Assembly: GCF_002101585.1 (NCBI RefSeq)
Contig: NZ_LQOT01000010.1
Span: 1-64,000, forward strand
Length of the DNA: 64,000 bases
Origin: Mycolicibacter engbaekii
Lineage (GTDB): Bacteria > Actinomycetota > Actinomycetes > Mycobacteriales > Mycobacteriaceae
Direction: 5' to 3'
Shown: positions 9,051 to 18,567 of the stretch, piece after piece
Layout: each line of letters begins with the position of its first letter
Numbering within the stretch: the stretch's first letter is position 1
The notes under the pieces: generated by a model
The model's database searches: none
The model's input: the letters and a program-made list of their open reading frames with translations, nothing else
What the model was told of the DNA's origin: nothing
Translations under genes and position numbers: made by a program

Positions 9051-12000
9051 GTGAAGTTTGATCCCATCGCGATCGTCGGGCAGGGCTGCGTCCTGCCCGG
9101 AGGGCTCAACCCGGCGCAGCTGTGGACCACGGTCCGCGACGGCCACGACACCCTGGGCTCGCCGGACCCGGATTATTGGGGCGTATCCCCGCAGCGGGTG
9201 CTGTGCGCGCCCACCGATTCGCCCGAACTCGACCGAACCTGGTCAGATCGCGGCGGCTACGTCCGCGGGTTCGACGAGGTCTTCGACGCGCGCGGGCTGC
9301 TCCTCGACGCCGACGATCTCGCCGGATTGGATCCGCTCTACCGGTGGGGCATCGAGGCGGCCAGACAAGCTCTCGACAGCGCGGGCTGGCGGGCCGGGGA
9401 GGTGCCGGGCTCGGCAGGCCTGGTCCTGGGCAACCTGAGCTACCCGACCAAGAAGATGACCGACCTGGCCGAATCGGTCTGGCGGGGAGGGCAAGGCGTC
9501 GACTGGCGCAACCGGTTCATGTCCGGACTGCCGGCGCACCTCATCGCCGCCGCACTGGGCCTCACCGGAGGGGCCACGGCGCTCGACGCCGCCTGCGCGT
9601 CGTCGCTCTACGCCATCAAACTGGCATGCGACCGCCTGCACGACCGGACTGCCGATGTCATGTTCGCCGGCGGCATCAACGGCGCCAGCGATCTGCTGCT
9701 GCACGTCGGCTTCACCGCCCTGCAGGCGCTGAGCCGAACGGGACGGTCCCGGCCGTTCAACAACGGCGCCGACGGGCTGGTCCCGGCCGAAGGCGCGGCC
9801 ATCCTGGTACTGCGTCGTCTCGACGATGCCGTCGCCGACGGCAACACCATCCTGGGCGTCATCCGGGGTGTGGGCCTGAGCAACGACGGCCGGGGACATG
9901 GTTTTCTGGTGCCTTCCCAGGATGGGCAGGAACGGGCGATGCGGCTGGCCTACGAGATGGCCGGGCTCGATCCGCGAGACATCTCCCTCATCGAATGCCA
10001 TGCCACCGGAACGTCGCGCGGCGACCTGACCGAACTGATGAGCATGGCCCGCATCTTCGGCGGCATGACCGGCGTTCCCATCGGCTCGCTGAAATCCAAC
10101 CTGGGCCACTCGATCACCGCGTCCGGCGCGGCAGGGGCCATCAAAGTGCTCGCGGCGATGCGGGCTGGGATTCGTCCGCCGACCCTGCACGCCGAAGAGC
10201 CGCTGCCTTTCCTGGCCGACTCGCCGTTCCGGCTGCTCACCGAAGCCGAGCCGTGGGAGAGCGACGGCCCGCGCCGCGCCGCGGTCAACAACTTCGGCTT
10301 CGGCGGCAACAACGCCCACCTGCTTCTCGAAGAGTGGGTCGAAGGGCACGGCGGCACCCCGGCACCGCCGGTCACCGCGCCGCGGCCCGACACCGAGATC
10401 GCCATTGTGGGCCTGAGCCTGTTGGTCGGGGATGGCCACGGGACAGCTTCGGTCGCCGAGCACTTGAAGTCGTGTCAGCCGATACCGGCTGACGGCGGCG
10501 ACGGTGTCCGCGGTGCCCGAATGCGGGAAGTCTGTCTGGACCTGACCCAAACTCGTTTTCCGCCTGCGGATCTCAAACAGACCCAACCTCAGCAACTTGC
10601 CCTGCTGGGCTCCGCCCTGCACATCGGCGACCAGATCAGGAGCCTGCCGCCCGACACCACGAGCGTCATCGTCGGAATGGGCTGCGACGCCGAGGTCGCC
10701 CGATTCGGCCTGCGCTGGCGGCTGGCCGACGAAGTCGACGACCCCGAACAGCTGCGCGCGGTCCGCGACGGTGTCGTTGCAGGCTGGACCGCCGCCGGTG
10801 TCGTCGGTGCCATGCCGAACATCGTCGCCAACCGGCTTAACAGCCAATTCGACTTGCGCGGGCCCAGTTTCACCGTGTCGCGCGAACAGCTGTCGGGGAC
10901 CACAGCCCTGGAGATGGCCGCGAGAGCCCTGCGTCGCGGCGAGATCGATGCGGCCGTGGTGGGCGCGGTGGATCTCAGCTGCGAGCCCGTGCATGAGGCA
11001 GCAGCTCGGGTCCTGCTGCACGCGGACGAACAGATACCCGGCGATGCCGCGGTGGTGCTCATCCTCAAGCGCGCCGCCGATGCGCGTCGCGACAACGACA
11101 CGGTGTATGCCACCCTGCCCGCCGTTGCGCAGGCCGATGCCGAATGTCTGCACTTGGGCACCGTCCCCGGCGCAGTGAACCTCTCGGCGCTGCTGGGCCA
11201 CGCGCACGCCGCCTCGGGGCTGCTGCACGTGGCGGCCGGGGTGCTCTACGGCGCCTTGGGCGTCTGGCCCGACGGCGAGCCCTGGACATCCGAGCACCGA
11301 TGCGTCGCTGTGGAACTCACCGGGATGGCCGAACAGCGGCAGCAGATTGTGCTGGTGTCGTCTGCCACAGCGCCGGAGACTGAGGCATTGACGGCACCGG
11401 AAGCCCAGCCTGTCGGCGCCAAGGCCATCCGGCTCAACTTTCCCGCGCATCTGCCCGCCGTCGAGCTGCCCCAACTCCCACCGGACGCCGGGCCGAACCC
11501 CCCTCATCACCTGGAGCGATTCATGCCAACACAACTTCCAATGCCGCCGGCTTTGGCAACCGTCGCGGAGTCGCTGGCCCGGCTGCCGCTGGGCGCGGCA
11601 CCAATCACCCCCGCACCGCCGCAGGCACCCATCCCGGCGGCTACCGGCAATGGCGCCGCCGTGCCCGGCACCCCGCAGACCTCCGCCGGCGCCAGCCGGT
11701 CCATCCAGCCGGTCAAGCCGGCCGACAAGGTGGTCCCGGCGCCGACGGTCAAACGTGAACCGGTGGGGCTGCAGCTCGACAAGGACGGTCTGCGCGTGCA
11801 CTCCTCCGGGAACATCTCGGAGATCTTCGGCCCGGCGTTCGCCGAGCAGGACCAGTACCCGCGGCAGGTCCGGATGCCCGAACCGCCGCTGCTGCTGGCG
11901 GATCGGTTGCTCGGTATCGACGCCGAGCCGGCCAAGCACGGGACCGGAACGCTGTGGACCGAAACCGACGTCACCGCGGACTCCTGGTGGTTGCAGCAGG

Positions 12001-15000
12001 GCCGGATGCCCGCCGGCATCATGATCGAAAGCGGCCAGGCCGACCTGATGCTCATCTCCTGGATGGGCGCAGACCTGCTCAACAAGGGCGAACGGGTCTA
12101 CCGGCTGCTGGGCTGCGAGGTGACCTACCTGGCCGGCCTGCCGGAGATCGGTGACACCCTGCGGTTCGACATCCACGTCGACGGTCACGCCCGCCAGGGC
12201 GATGTCCGGCTGTTCTTCTTCCACTACGACTGCACCATCGACGGCGTCGAGCGGATGTCGATGCGTAACGGCCAGGCGGGCTTCTTCACCGACGAGGAGC
12301 TGGCGGCATCCGGCGGAGTCCTGTGGCGTCCCGAGGAACACACCGTCAGCGGCCCGATGGAGGCCACCGCCGCCCAGACCTCGCGCACCTCGCTGCAGCG
12401 GGCGGATCTGGAGGCCATGGCGTCCGGGGAGATCTGGCAGACCTTCGGCGACGGCTTCGAGCGGGCCGCCAGCCACACCCGCACCCCCCGCATTCACGCC
12501 GGCGACATGCTCTTCGTCGACGAGGTGACCGACATCGACTTCACCGGTGGCCCCTGGGGTCGCGGTTACCTGCGGGCCGTTGCCCCCGTCACCGCCGAGA
12601 ACTGTTTCTTCGCCGGCCATTTCAAGAACGACCCCTGCATGCCCGGAACCCTCATGTACGAGGCGACCATGCAGACCATGGCCATCTACATGACCGCCCT
12701 GGGCATGACGATCGACTGCGACGGCTGGCGATTCGAACCGGTGCCCTTCGAGACCTACAAGCTGCGCTGCCGGGGCCAGGTGACACCGCAGTCCCGCGAA
12801 GTGGTCTATGAGGTGTTCGTCCGCGAGGTGATCGCCGGGCCCGAGCCGACCCTGTTCGCCGACCTGCTCTGCACCGTCGACGGGTTGCCCGCCTTCCACT
12901 GTGAGCGGATGGGCCTGAAGCTGTCGCCGGGATGGCCGATGGACCTCGGCGCCAAAGAGCTCGAGGGCTACGTCGAGCCCAAACCGGTCGCCGAGGTCAA
13001 CGGGTTCCGCTACGACTACCAGGCGATGCTCGCCAGCGCGATCGCCAAGCCTTCCATGGCCTTTGGGCCGCTGTTCGAGAAGTTCGACTCGCCCCGCAAG
13101 GCGGCCCGCCTGCCCGGACCGCCGTATCACTTCATGTCCCGGGTGGCCGAGCTGGTCGGTGAGACCGGGGTGATGAAGGCCGGCGCCGAAGTGGTCGTGG
13201 AGTACGACGTGCCCCCCGACGCCTGGTACTTCGCCGAGAACGGTGCCGCCGACGGGGACGAGACGATGCCCAACGCGGTGCTCATGGAGGTCGCACTGCA
13301 GCCCTGCGGCTGGCTGGCCAGCTACGTCGGTTGTCCGCTGGACGGTGAGGCGGACCTGTTCTTCCGCAACCTGGACGGGACGGGCACCCAACACCGCGAG
13401 GTGACCCCGTCGACTGGAACGCTGCGAATCAAGGTGAAGCTGAAGAGCCTCGCCAAGGCCGCGGGAACCATCATCGTCGGCTTCGACGGCGAGATCACCG
13501 CCGACGACGGGCCGGTCTACACCTTCGACACCGTGTTCGGCTACTTCAAACGCGAAGCGCTGCAGAACCAGGTGGGTCTCCCGGTCAGCGATGCCCAGCG
13601 AGCGTCGTTGACGCAACCCTGCGCGGCGCCGGTCGTGGACCTGACCGCGCGGCCGGCCGAGTACTTCGGCCCCGGGGCGCGGCTGGCGGACCCGATGCTG
13701 CTGATGGTGGATCGGGTCACCGGCCGCTGGCCCGAAGCGGGCAGCGCCGGGCTGGGCCAGTGGCGCGGCGTCAAAGACGTCAACCCGGGCGAGTGGTACT
13801 TCAAGGCGCACTTCTTCCAGGACCCGGTCCAACCGGGATCCCTGGGCATCGAGATGTTGTTGCAGCTCCTGCAGTTCGGGATGCTGGACCTCGGACTCGG
13901 TAAGGAGGCCGGTCCGGCGGCGCGCTTCGAGCCGGTGGCGCTGCACGACGCGATGACCTGGCGCTACCGCGGTCAGATCGTGCCCACCAACAAGCAGATC
14001 ACCGCCCAGGTCGAGATCACCCGGATCGATCGTGAGGATGCGGGGATTCTCGCGGTGGCCGAGGCGTCCCTGTGGGTCGATAACAAGCGCATCTACACCG
14101 CCAGCAACCTGGGTATGCGCATCGTGGCCGGGGGGAGTGCCCCGGCGTCGCAGGCCGGCGCGGCCGCCCTGCAGGCACCTGCACCCGCGGCCCCTGCGGC
14201 GCCCGCCGCGCTGGGGCAGGCGACCACGATGGATGTCACGCTGGACCCGGTCGGCGACGCCTGGGTTGTCGATCACTGCCCGACGTATGTGATTCCGTCG
14301 CTGCCGATGATGTCGGTCATGGACCTGTTCGCCCAGGCGGCGATCCGGGCGTCCGGCGGAGCCAAAGTCGTCGAGATCACCGATGTGCAGATGGTGCGGT
14401 GGGTGGTCGTCGACTCTCCGCAGCAATTGCGGGTGGTGCTGGAGCCCGAGCAGGAGCCCGGGCTTTTTCGCGGGCGGTTGGAGGTCTGGCGTGATGCCCC
14501 CCGAGCGGAGCTGTCTCGCTGGGAGATTCATGCCCACGCTGTGGTTCGCACCGCGGCGGCGTATTCCGGAGAGCCCGAGCCGCCGGCTCCGCTGAAGGAT
14601 GCGGTGCCCTACGCCAATCCCTATGACGGCACGGTGTTTCACGGCCCGGCATTCGCGACCCTGATCGACGGTGCTCGGATCGGCCGCAACGGCTCGACCG
14701 GCACGCTCGCGATCGACCGGTGTGCGGTACCGGCCGGTGCGCTGCAGCCCGGATTGCTGGACGGCGCGCTGCACGTGGTGCCGCATACCGCGATGAGCGT
14801 ATGGACCACCGACACCGCCGATCCCGCATCGTATGCCGACGCCCGCGACCCCGACGTCGGGTTTCCGCGCCGGATCCTCTCGGCCCGGTTCTACGCCGAT
14901 ACGCCCGCGGCGGGAACGGTCGATGTCGAAGCCCGCTTCGTGGGATTCGACGACGACGAGGGCCGGATGCCGACGTTCGACCTGTGGTTGAGCTCTGGCG

Positions 15001-16319
15001 GAAAGCCATGGGCCCGAATCCGAATGGCCGAGTTTCTGCTGAGCAAGGGGCCGCTGGCCGAGGTCGGCGGTCCGCAGCGGCGCGCATTCATGGCGCAGCG
15101 GCGGGCGGTGCCGGGGCTGTCGCTCAGCGAGCGACTGGGCCGTGGCGTACTCGAACTCGACACCGCACGCATGGCAACGCTCGACTGGTTCAAGGGCACC
15201 CTGCAGGCCGTGTACGACACGACGGGCCAAGGTGATTCGCTGTTGCGCGACATCGTGACCAAGGAGGCGGTCGCCGACGCCGTGCACAACGCCATCCATC
15301 CGTCGAAGGTTCGGATCGTCGACGGCCAGGTGAGCTGCCCGGCACTGCCGCTGGAGCGGATCACCGTCGAGATCGAGAAGCTCGGGCCCGGCTCAGCCCG
15401 CGCGAGCGCATCGAGCACAACCGATTGGGAGCCGGTCCGCGCCTGGTGGACCGAGAGCGCGGGAATGACGCGGGGCTGGTTCGGCGAGTTGGCGCTGGGG
15501 GCGGTGCTGTCGCGCTACGTACGGCACGTCGTCGTCACGGATCCCGATGCCATGGCGGCGGTGCGCGGCCGCCCGGTCCTGCTCCTGGCGAACCACCAGG
15601 TGCAGGTCGAATCGTTGCTGGGCACCACCGTGGGATCGTGGCTGACCGGCACCAAAGTCGTCACCATCGGCCACGCCAAACACGAAACCGGCTGGGTGGG
15701 CAACCTTTTACAGACGATCGACACGGCGGCGGGCAAGCAACTCGGCCACCTGCGGTATTTCGACCAGCAACAGCCACAGGAGTTTTTCGGCCTGGTCGAC
15801 GACCTCAAGCGTGACATCGCCGCACACGGGATATCTGTCATGGTGCACGCCGACGGCACTCGCAGCGTCAGCTCCGGCCAGCGTGTCCAGCGGCTGACCT
15901 CGACGTTGCTGGACATGGCGATGGAGATGTCGATGCCCATCGTCCCGCTGTATTTCGCCGGAGGCCTGCCCGAGGAGCCGTTGCCCCACAAACTGGAGGT
16001 GCCCTACGGCCATGCGGCCCAGGACTACATCTTCGGTCGCCCGATCGAGCCCGAGGAGCTGCGCGGCCGGCCCTACGCGGAACTGCGCCGCCACGTCATC
16101 GACGCGATCAACGATCTCGCACCGTTCAGCGACGCACCGCATGCACCGAACTACGACGTCGAGAGCCGGGTCACCGCCGCAGCCCCCGGCGCCTCGCCGC
16201 TGGAGTCGGTGTGGCACTGCATCGAGGACGCCCTGGACTCGTTGCCCGTCGACTGGCGCAGCATGATCGCGGCCGAGGACTGGGAAACGCTCAAGGCAGC
16301 CGAGCTCAGCGCGTCCTGA
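9051..16319 (+). CDS. PUFA-type synthase subunit Pfa3/PfaC: KS-CLF-DH-DH-DH-AGPAT fusion
   Basis: This 2422-residue partner subunit starts at a GTG with no clear Shine-Dalgarno sequence, 21 bases after the previous stop, so translational coupling is likely. Order: ketosynthase (C182 in DAACASS, H317 in HATGT, H353 in LGHS); a second KS fold whose cysteine position is glutamine (Q613 in SREQLSG), as in chain-length factors and KSQ domains; a Pro-rich linker of about 790-900 with no acyltransferase; two FabA-like double-hotdog dehydratases with active histidines H1190 (GHFKNDPCMPG) and H1587 (AHFFQDPVQPG), each after a degenerate hotdog half; a PKS-type dehydratase (H1742 in VVDHCPTYVIP, D1904 in LLDGALH); and a C-terminal PlsC/AGPAT acyltransferase (H2182 in NHQVQVES, 2266-2272 HADGTRS). 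The last domain suggests direct transfer of the finished acyl chain to a lysophospholipid or related glycerolipid. The architecture resembles myxobacterial Pfa3, minus its internal AT. Confidence 0.92.
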   Translation: MKFDPIAIVGQGCVLPGGLNPAQLWTTVRDGHDTLGSPDPDYWGVSPQRVLCAPTDSPELDRTWSDRGGYVRGFDEVFDARGLLLDADDLAGLDPLYRWGIEAARQALDSAGWRAGEVPGSAGLVLGNLSYPTKKMTDLAESVWRGGQGVDWRNRFMSGLPAHLIAAALGLTGGATALDAACASSLYAIKLACDRLHDRTADVMFAGGINGASDLLLHVGFTALQALSRTGRSRPFNNGADGLVPAEGAAILVLRRLDDAVADGNTILGVIRGVGLSNDGRGHGFLVPSQDGQERAMRLAYEMAGLDPRDISLIECHATGTSRGDLTELMSMARIFGGMTGVPIGSLKSNLGHSITASGAAGAIKVLAAMRAGIRPPTLHAEEPLPFLADSPFRLLTEAEPWESDGPRRAAVNNFGFGGNNAHLLLEEWVEGHGGTPAPPVTAPRPDTEIAIVGLSLLVGDGHGTASVAEHLKSCQPIPADGGDGVRGARMREVCLDLTQTRFPPADLKQTQPQQLALLGSALHIGDQIRSLPPDTTSVIVGMGCDAEVARFGLRWRLADEVDDPEQLRAVRDGVVAGWTAAGVVGAMPNIVANRLNSQFDLRGPSFTVSREQLSGTTALEMAARALRRGEIDAAVVGAVDLSCEPVHEAAARVLLHADEQIPGDAAVVLILKRAADARRDNDTVYATLPAVAQADAECLHLGTVPGAVNLSALLGHAHAASGLLHVAAGVLYGALGVWPDGEPWTSEHRCVAVELTGMAEQRQQIVLVSSATAPETEALTAPEAQPVGAKAIRLNFPAHLPAVELPQLPPDAGPNPPHHLERFMPTQLPMPPALATVAESLARLPLGAAPITPAPPQAPIPAATGNGAAVPGTPQTSAGASRSIQPVKPADKVVPAPTVKREPVGLQLDKDGLRVHSSGNISEIFGPAFAEQDQYPRQVRMPEPPLLLADRLLGIDAEPAKHGTGTLWTETDVTADSWWLQQGRMPAGIMIESGQADLMLISWMGADLLNKGERVYRLLGCEVTYLAGLPEIGDTLRFDIHVDGHARQGDVRLFFFHYDCTIDGVERMSMRNGQAGFFTDEELAASGGVLWRPEEHTVSGPMEATAAQTSRTSLQRADLEAMASGEIWQTFGDGFERAASHTRTPRIHAGDMLFVDEVTDIDFTGGPWGRGYLRAVAPVTAENCFFAGHFKNDPCMPGTLMYEATMQTMAIYMTALGMTIDCDGWRFEPVPFETYKLRCRGQVTPQSREVVYEVFVREVIAGPEPTLFADLLCTVDGLPAFHCERMGLKLSPGWPMDLGAKELEGYVEPKPVAEVNGFRYDYQAMLASAIAKPSMAFGPLFEKFDSPRKAARLPGPPYHFMSRVAELVGETGVMKAGAEVVVEYDVPPDAWYFAENGAADGDETMPNAVLMEVALQPCGWLASYVGCPLDGEADLFFRNLDGTGTQHREVTPSTGTLRIKVKLKSLAKAAGTIIVGFDGEITADDGPVYTFDTVFGYFKREALQNQVGLPVSDAQRASLTQPCAAPVVDLTARPAEYFGPGARLADPMLLMVDRVTGRWPEAGSAGLGQWRGVKDVNPGEWYFKAHFFQDPVQPGSLGIEMLLQLLQFGMLDLGLGKEAGPAARFEPVALHDAMTWRYRGQIVPTNKQITAQVEITRIDREDAGILAVAEASLWVDNKRIYTASNLGMRIVAGGSAPASQAGAAALQAPAPAAPAAPAALGQATTMDVTLDPVGDAWVVDHCPTYVIPSLPMMSVMDLFAQAAIRASGGAKVVEITDVQMVRWVVVDSPQQLRVVLEPEQEPGLFRGRLEVWRDAPRAELSRWEIHAHAVVRTAAAYSGEPEPPAPLKDAVPYANPYDGTVFHGPAFATLIDGARIGRNGSTGTLAIDRCAVPAGALQPGLLDGALHVVPHTAMSVWTTDTADPASYADARDPDVGFPRRILSARFYADTPAAGTVDVEARFVGFDDDEGRMPTFDLWLSSGGKPWARIRMAEFLLSKGPLAEVGGPQRRAFMAQRRAVPGLSLSERLGRGVLELDTARMATLDWFKGTLQAVYDTTGQGDSLLRDIVTKEAVADAVHNAIHPSKVRIVDGQVSCPALPLERITVEIEKLGPGSARASASSTTDWEPVRAWWTESAGMTRGWFGELALGAVLSRYVRHVVVTDPDAMAAVRGRPVLLLANHQVQVESLLGTTVGSWLTGTKVVTIGHAKHETGWVGNLLQTIDTAAGKQLGHLRYFDQQQPQEFFGLVDDLKRDIAAHGISVMVHADGTRSVSSGQRVQRLTSTLLDMAMEMSMPIVPLYFAGGLPEEPLPHKLEVPYGHAAQDYIFGRPIEPEELRGRPYAELRRHVIDAINDLAPFSDAPHAPNYDVESRVTAAAPGASPLESVWHCIEDALDSLPVDWRSMIAAEDWETLKAAELSAS

Positions 16320-16458
16320 CCAGCCGGCGGCCGCGGCGGTGTTGTTGACGGCGGCGCTGCGCGGCGACTAACTTAGTCACGATCGCGGCACAGCCGTCCA
16401 GCTACGCGGCTGGTGTGGATCGGCCGCCTACCAAGCCCTCGCAGACAGGAGCCCCCTT

Positions 16459-16545
16459 ATGTCGTCAGCGACCCTGGGCGTGTACACGTGCCTCGCATCT
16501 GTCGTGCTGCTCACCGTGGTGTTCTTCCTCGCCAGCAGGTCCTGA
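16459..16545 (+). CDS. Putative small single-pass membrane protein (28 aa)
   Basis: The ATG at 16459 is preceded by ACAGGAG at 16446-16452. The 28-residue product has a short polar N-terminus and one hydrophobic helix (CLASVVLLTVVFFLAS) ending in RS. It sits 139 bases after the PUFA synthase gene and ends next to a hairpin. Function is unknown and no family was recognised. The start context and clean membrane helix are the only support, so a chance ORF is possible. Confidence 0.4.
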   Translation: MSSATLGVYTCLASVVLLTVVFFLASRS

Positions 16546-16550
16546 TCGTC

Positions 16551-16565
16551 CCCTGAGGCTCAGGG
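16551..16565. terminator. Short palindrome between convergent genes
   Basis: CCCTGAG-G-CTCAGGG is a perfect palindrome lying after the small ORF stop and overlapping the stop codon of the leftward DUF1906 gene. It could form a small CCCTG/CAGGG hairpin on either strand. There is no U-tract, which is usual for mycobacterial terminators. Confidence 0.4.
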
Positions 16566-17363
16566 ATGTAGATTCCACTGGCCGCAGTCCTGGGCCAGGA
16601 CGTCGTTGACGTCGACCTCGATGCCGCCGACGATCGGACCCGGCGTCGAGGCGGTACTCACAATCCGCTGGTAGAGCACCGCCGCGGGATCGACCTGGCC
16701 CCGCGACCAGGACCGCGTCTGCCAAGCCCACCGCTTGCCGGGTGTGCGGGATACCCCGATGACACCGTCGGCGGCCGCCCACTGGCATACGTTGATGCCC
16801 CCGTAGACGCCGGTGCGCTGCACTCCCAGCACGGAGTTGATCCCGCGAAACCATGGCAGTGCCACGGTGTTCCAGGTGTTGCGGTCGATGTCGTCATCGA
16901 CGCTGAAGAAGATCGGCGCACTCTGGCCGCCGCCGGCCGCGGAGTGCAGTTGCCAGGCGGTGCGCGCATCGGCGACCCCGCCGGGGTAGCCCCGGGTGAA
17001 GTCCGACGGGGCGGTACCGCCGGGCTTGCCGTACTGGTAGTTGCTCACGATCACCAGCCCCGCGGCGGTCAGCGACTCGGCATAGGGCCGGGTGATCGGC
17101 TTGGCCCCGAAGTTGGAACCGGGCCGCGACGTCGACACGTAATTGATCACTCCGGCATGGCCGGCGGCGCGGATGTCCTGCGCCGGAATCTGGCGCATGG
17201 CGTAGTCGATGAGCGTGGGAGCCGCAGCCGACGCCGTCGGTGTGGCGACGGTGGCTGCGCCTAGGCCGGCCACCGCCGAGAGCGCAGAGGCGTACCGCAG
17301 CGCGGTACGCCGGGACACCGGGCGGGAAAGCGACGGCTGGTCGCTGGAGGGGGAGTCGGACAC
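16560..17363 (-). CDS. Tat-exported DUF1906 protein (Rv2525c-like)
   Basis: This 267-residue secreted protein has a twin-arginine signal (SRRTALRYASALSAVAG) followed by an Ala-rich cleavage region. The mature part is a DUF1906 glycoside-hydrolase-like barrel: LIDYAMRQIPAQDIRAAG, GYPGGVADARTA, IFFSVDDDID, and a WAWQTRSW segment. M. tuberculosis Rv2525c, a Tat substrate of this family, is the closest known type; its substrate in the envelope is not settled. A second copy of the family lies at 20361, so the two paralogues bracket the thioesterase/SDR/LLM genes. It converges on the PUFA locus. Confidence 0.85.
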   Translation of the reverse strand: MSDSPSSDQPSLSRPVSRRTALRYASALSAVAGLGAATVATPTASAAAPTLIDYAMRQIPAQDIRAAGHAGVINYVSTSRPGSNFGAKPITRPYAESLTAAGLVIVSNYQYGKPGGTAPSDFTRGYPGGVADARTAWQLHSAAGGGQSAPIFFSVDDDIDRNTWNTVALPWFRGINSVLGVQRTGVYGGINVCQWAAADGVIGVSRTPGKRWAWQTRSWSRGQVDPAAVLYQRIVSTASTPGPIVGGIEVDVNDVLAQDCGQWNLHP

Positions 17364-17592
17364 GGGCCGATGTTAACAATGGGGCTGGTGTTAAACGTGT
17401 TGTACGCGCCGGGGATGCGTGGCGGCCATGCCTGTTGCCGTGACCCTCATCCTGAGGGACTACGACCGGGGGATCGGCCCAGGCCGATGCGCTAACCTCA
17501 TGCAGACGTTTACTTATATGAGCTAGCAGTTATTGTCGCTACCCGATTCGGCGGTCCGGCACCGACGGCCGCTGGCGGGTCAGGAGGAACTT
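17364..17592 (+). promoter_or_regulatory. Divergent promoter region between DUF1906 and thioesterase genes
   Basis: This 229-base spacer separates divergent genes. It contains a small inverted repeat, CCTCA-TCC-TGAGG, near 17447-17459, and an AT-rich TTTACTTATATGAG stretch near 17510-17523 that could supply a -10 element for the rightward gene. Neither box is certain. Confidence 0.3.
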
Positions 17593-18567
17593 GTGCAGAC
17601 GCCGGCGCCGGAGATTGCCGCCCGCCCCGATTTCCGCGGTCCGCTGCTGGGCTCGGGCAGCCCCTTGGAGCATGCGACGCTCGCGGCACTGGACCGCCTG
17701 CAAGCGGTGATGACGCTGCAACCGGTGGGAACCGACCGATTCCGGGCAGACAACGAGGCAGACCGGTTCGGCCGGATCTTCGGCGGCCAGCTCATCGGAC
17801 AGGCGATGGCCGCCGCCGCGGCCACCGCCCCCGAACTCACCGCCCACTCGATCCACGCGTCCTTTCTGCGGCCCGGCGACTCCGCCGTGCCGCTGGATAT
17901 CGCCGTGGACCGAACCCGCGACGGGCGCTCGATGTCGGCGCGTCAGGTCCGGGTGGAACAGGCCGGCAAGACCCTCATGGTTGCGACGGTGTCCTTCGAC
18001 ACCAGCCTTGACAGCGCCGCCGCCGACCCCGTCCCGCCGTCGGGAACCGAGCCCGAATCCCTTCCACTGCTCCAGCACTGGGTAACGCAGGCTTCGCCGT
18101 ACCAGGCCCTGCGGGGCAGCGCCTGGATCGACCGGCCCCCACCGGTGGAGATCCGCACCGACCAGGCGCCGGTCTTCCTCAGCGGCGCCCAGGAGCCGGG
18201 CCCGTCGGCGCACTGGATGCGGTTGCCGCGACCGGTCGACGGCGACGCGCAGCTGCAGGCGGTGTTGCTCGCCTACGCCAGTGACTACCTGTTGGTGGAC
18301 GCGGCGTTCCGCGCCCATCCGCAACCGCTGGACGTCGCCACGCACATCGGCCTGACTCTCGACCACACCGTATGGATTCACCGCCCAGTGCATTTCGAGC
18401 GCTGGCACCTCTACACCCAGCACACCGTCGCCACCTCCGGGCACCGTGCGCTGGTGCACGGCACCATGGTGGATTCAACCGGTAGGCATGTGGCCAGCAC
18501 TGCGCAAGAGGTACTCGTGCGGCGGAGAGCCGAGCCGCCGGGGCGTCAAAAACCCGAGGACCAGTAA
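17593..18567 (+). CDS. Acyl-CoA thioesterase II (TesB-like)
   Basis: This double-hotdog thioesterase hydrolyses acyl-CoA to free acid and CoA in the cytosol. The GTG at 17593 is placed five bases after AGGAGG (17582-17587), preferred over a TTG at 17533; this gives 324 residues. Family signatures are RFGRIFGGQLIGQAMAAA near the N-terminus, HASFLRPGD, and in the second hotdog LLAYASDYLLVD and HRPVHFERWHLYTQ. The stop codon abuts the GTG of the following SDR gene, so they form one transcript with the downstream LLM oxidoreductase. It may edit or release acyl chains related to the nearby lipid genes; that link is inference. Confidence 0.88.
   Translation: MQTPAPEIAARPDFRGPLLGSGSPLEHATLAALDRLQAVMTLQPVGTDRFRADNEADRFGRIFGGQLIGQAMAAAAATAPELTAHSIHASFLRPGDSAVPLDIAVDRTRDGRSMSARQVRVEQAGKTLMVATVSFDTSLDSAAADPVPPSGTEPESLPLLQHWVTQASPYQALRGSAWIDRPPPVEIRTDQAPVFLSGAQEPGPSAHWMRLPRPVDGDAQLQAVLLAYASDYLLVDAAFRAHPQPLDVATHIGLTLDHTVWIHRPVHFERWHLYTQHTVATSGHRALVHGTMVDSTGRHVASTAQEVLVRRRAEPPGRQKPEDQ

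Noticed and set aside
6735..9146. 803-codon minus-strand frame opposite the KR-DH part of the second synthase gene
   Set aside because: Antisense shadow with low-complexity composition and no start signal.
9243..15299. 2018-codon open frame on the minus strand opposite the third synthase gene
   Set aside because: Codon-position shadow of a GC-rich gene; composition is Arg/Gly/His-rich with no family motif, and the plus strand has clear domains throughout.
314..16319. Trehalose polyphleate or phleic acid PKS locus
   Set aside because: That locus has a type I PKS, FadD23, PapA3, PE and MmpL10 type genes, none of which are beside this cluster; the domain design here is Pfa type.
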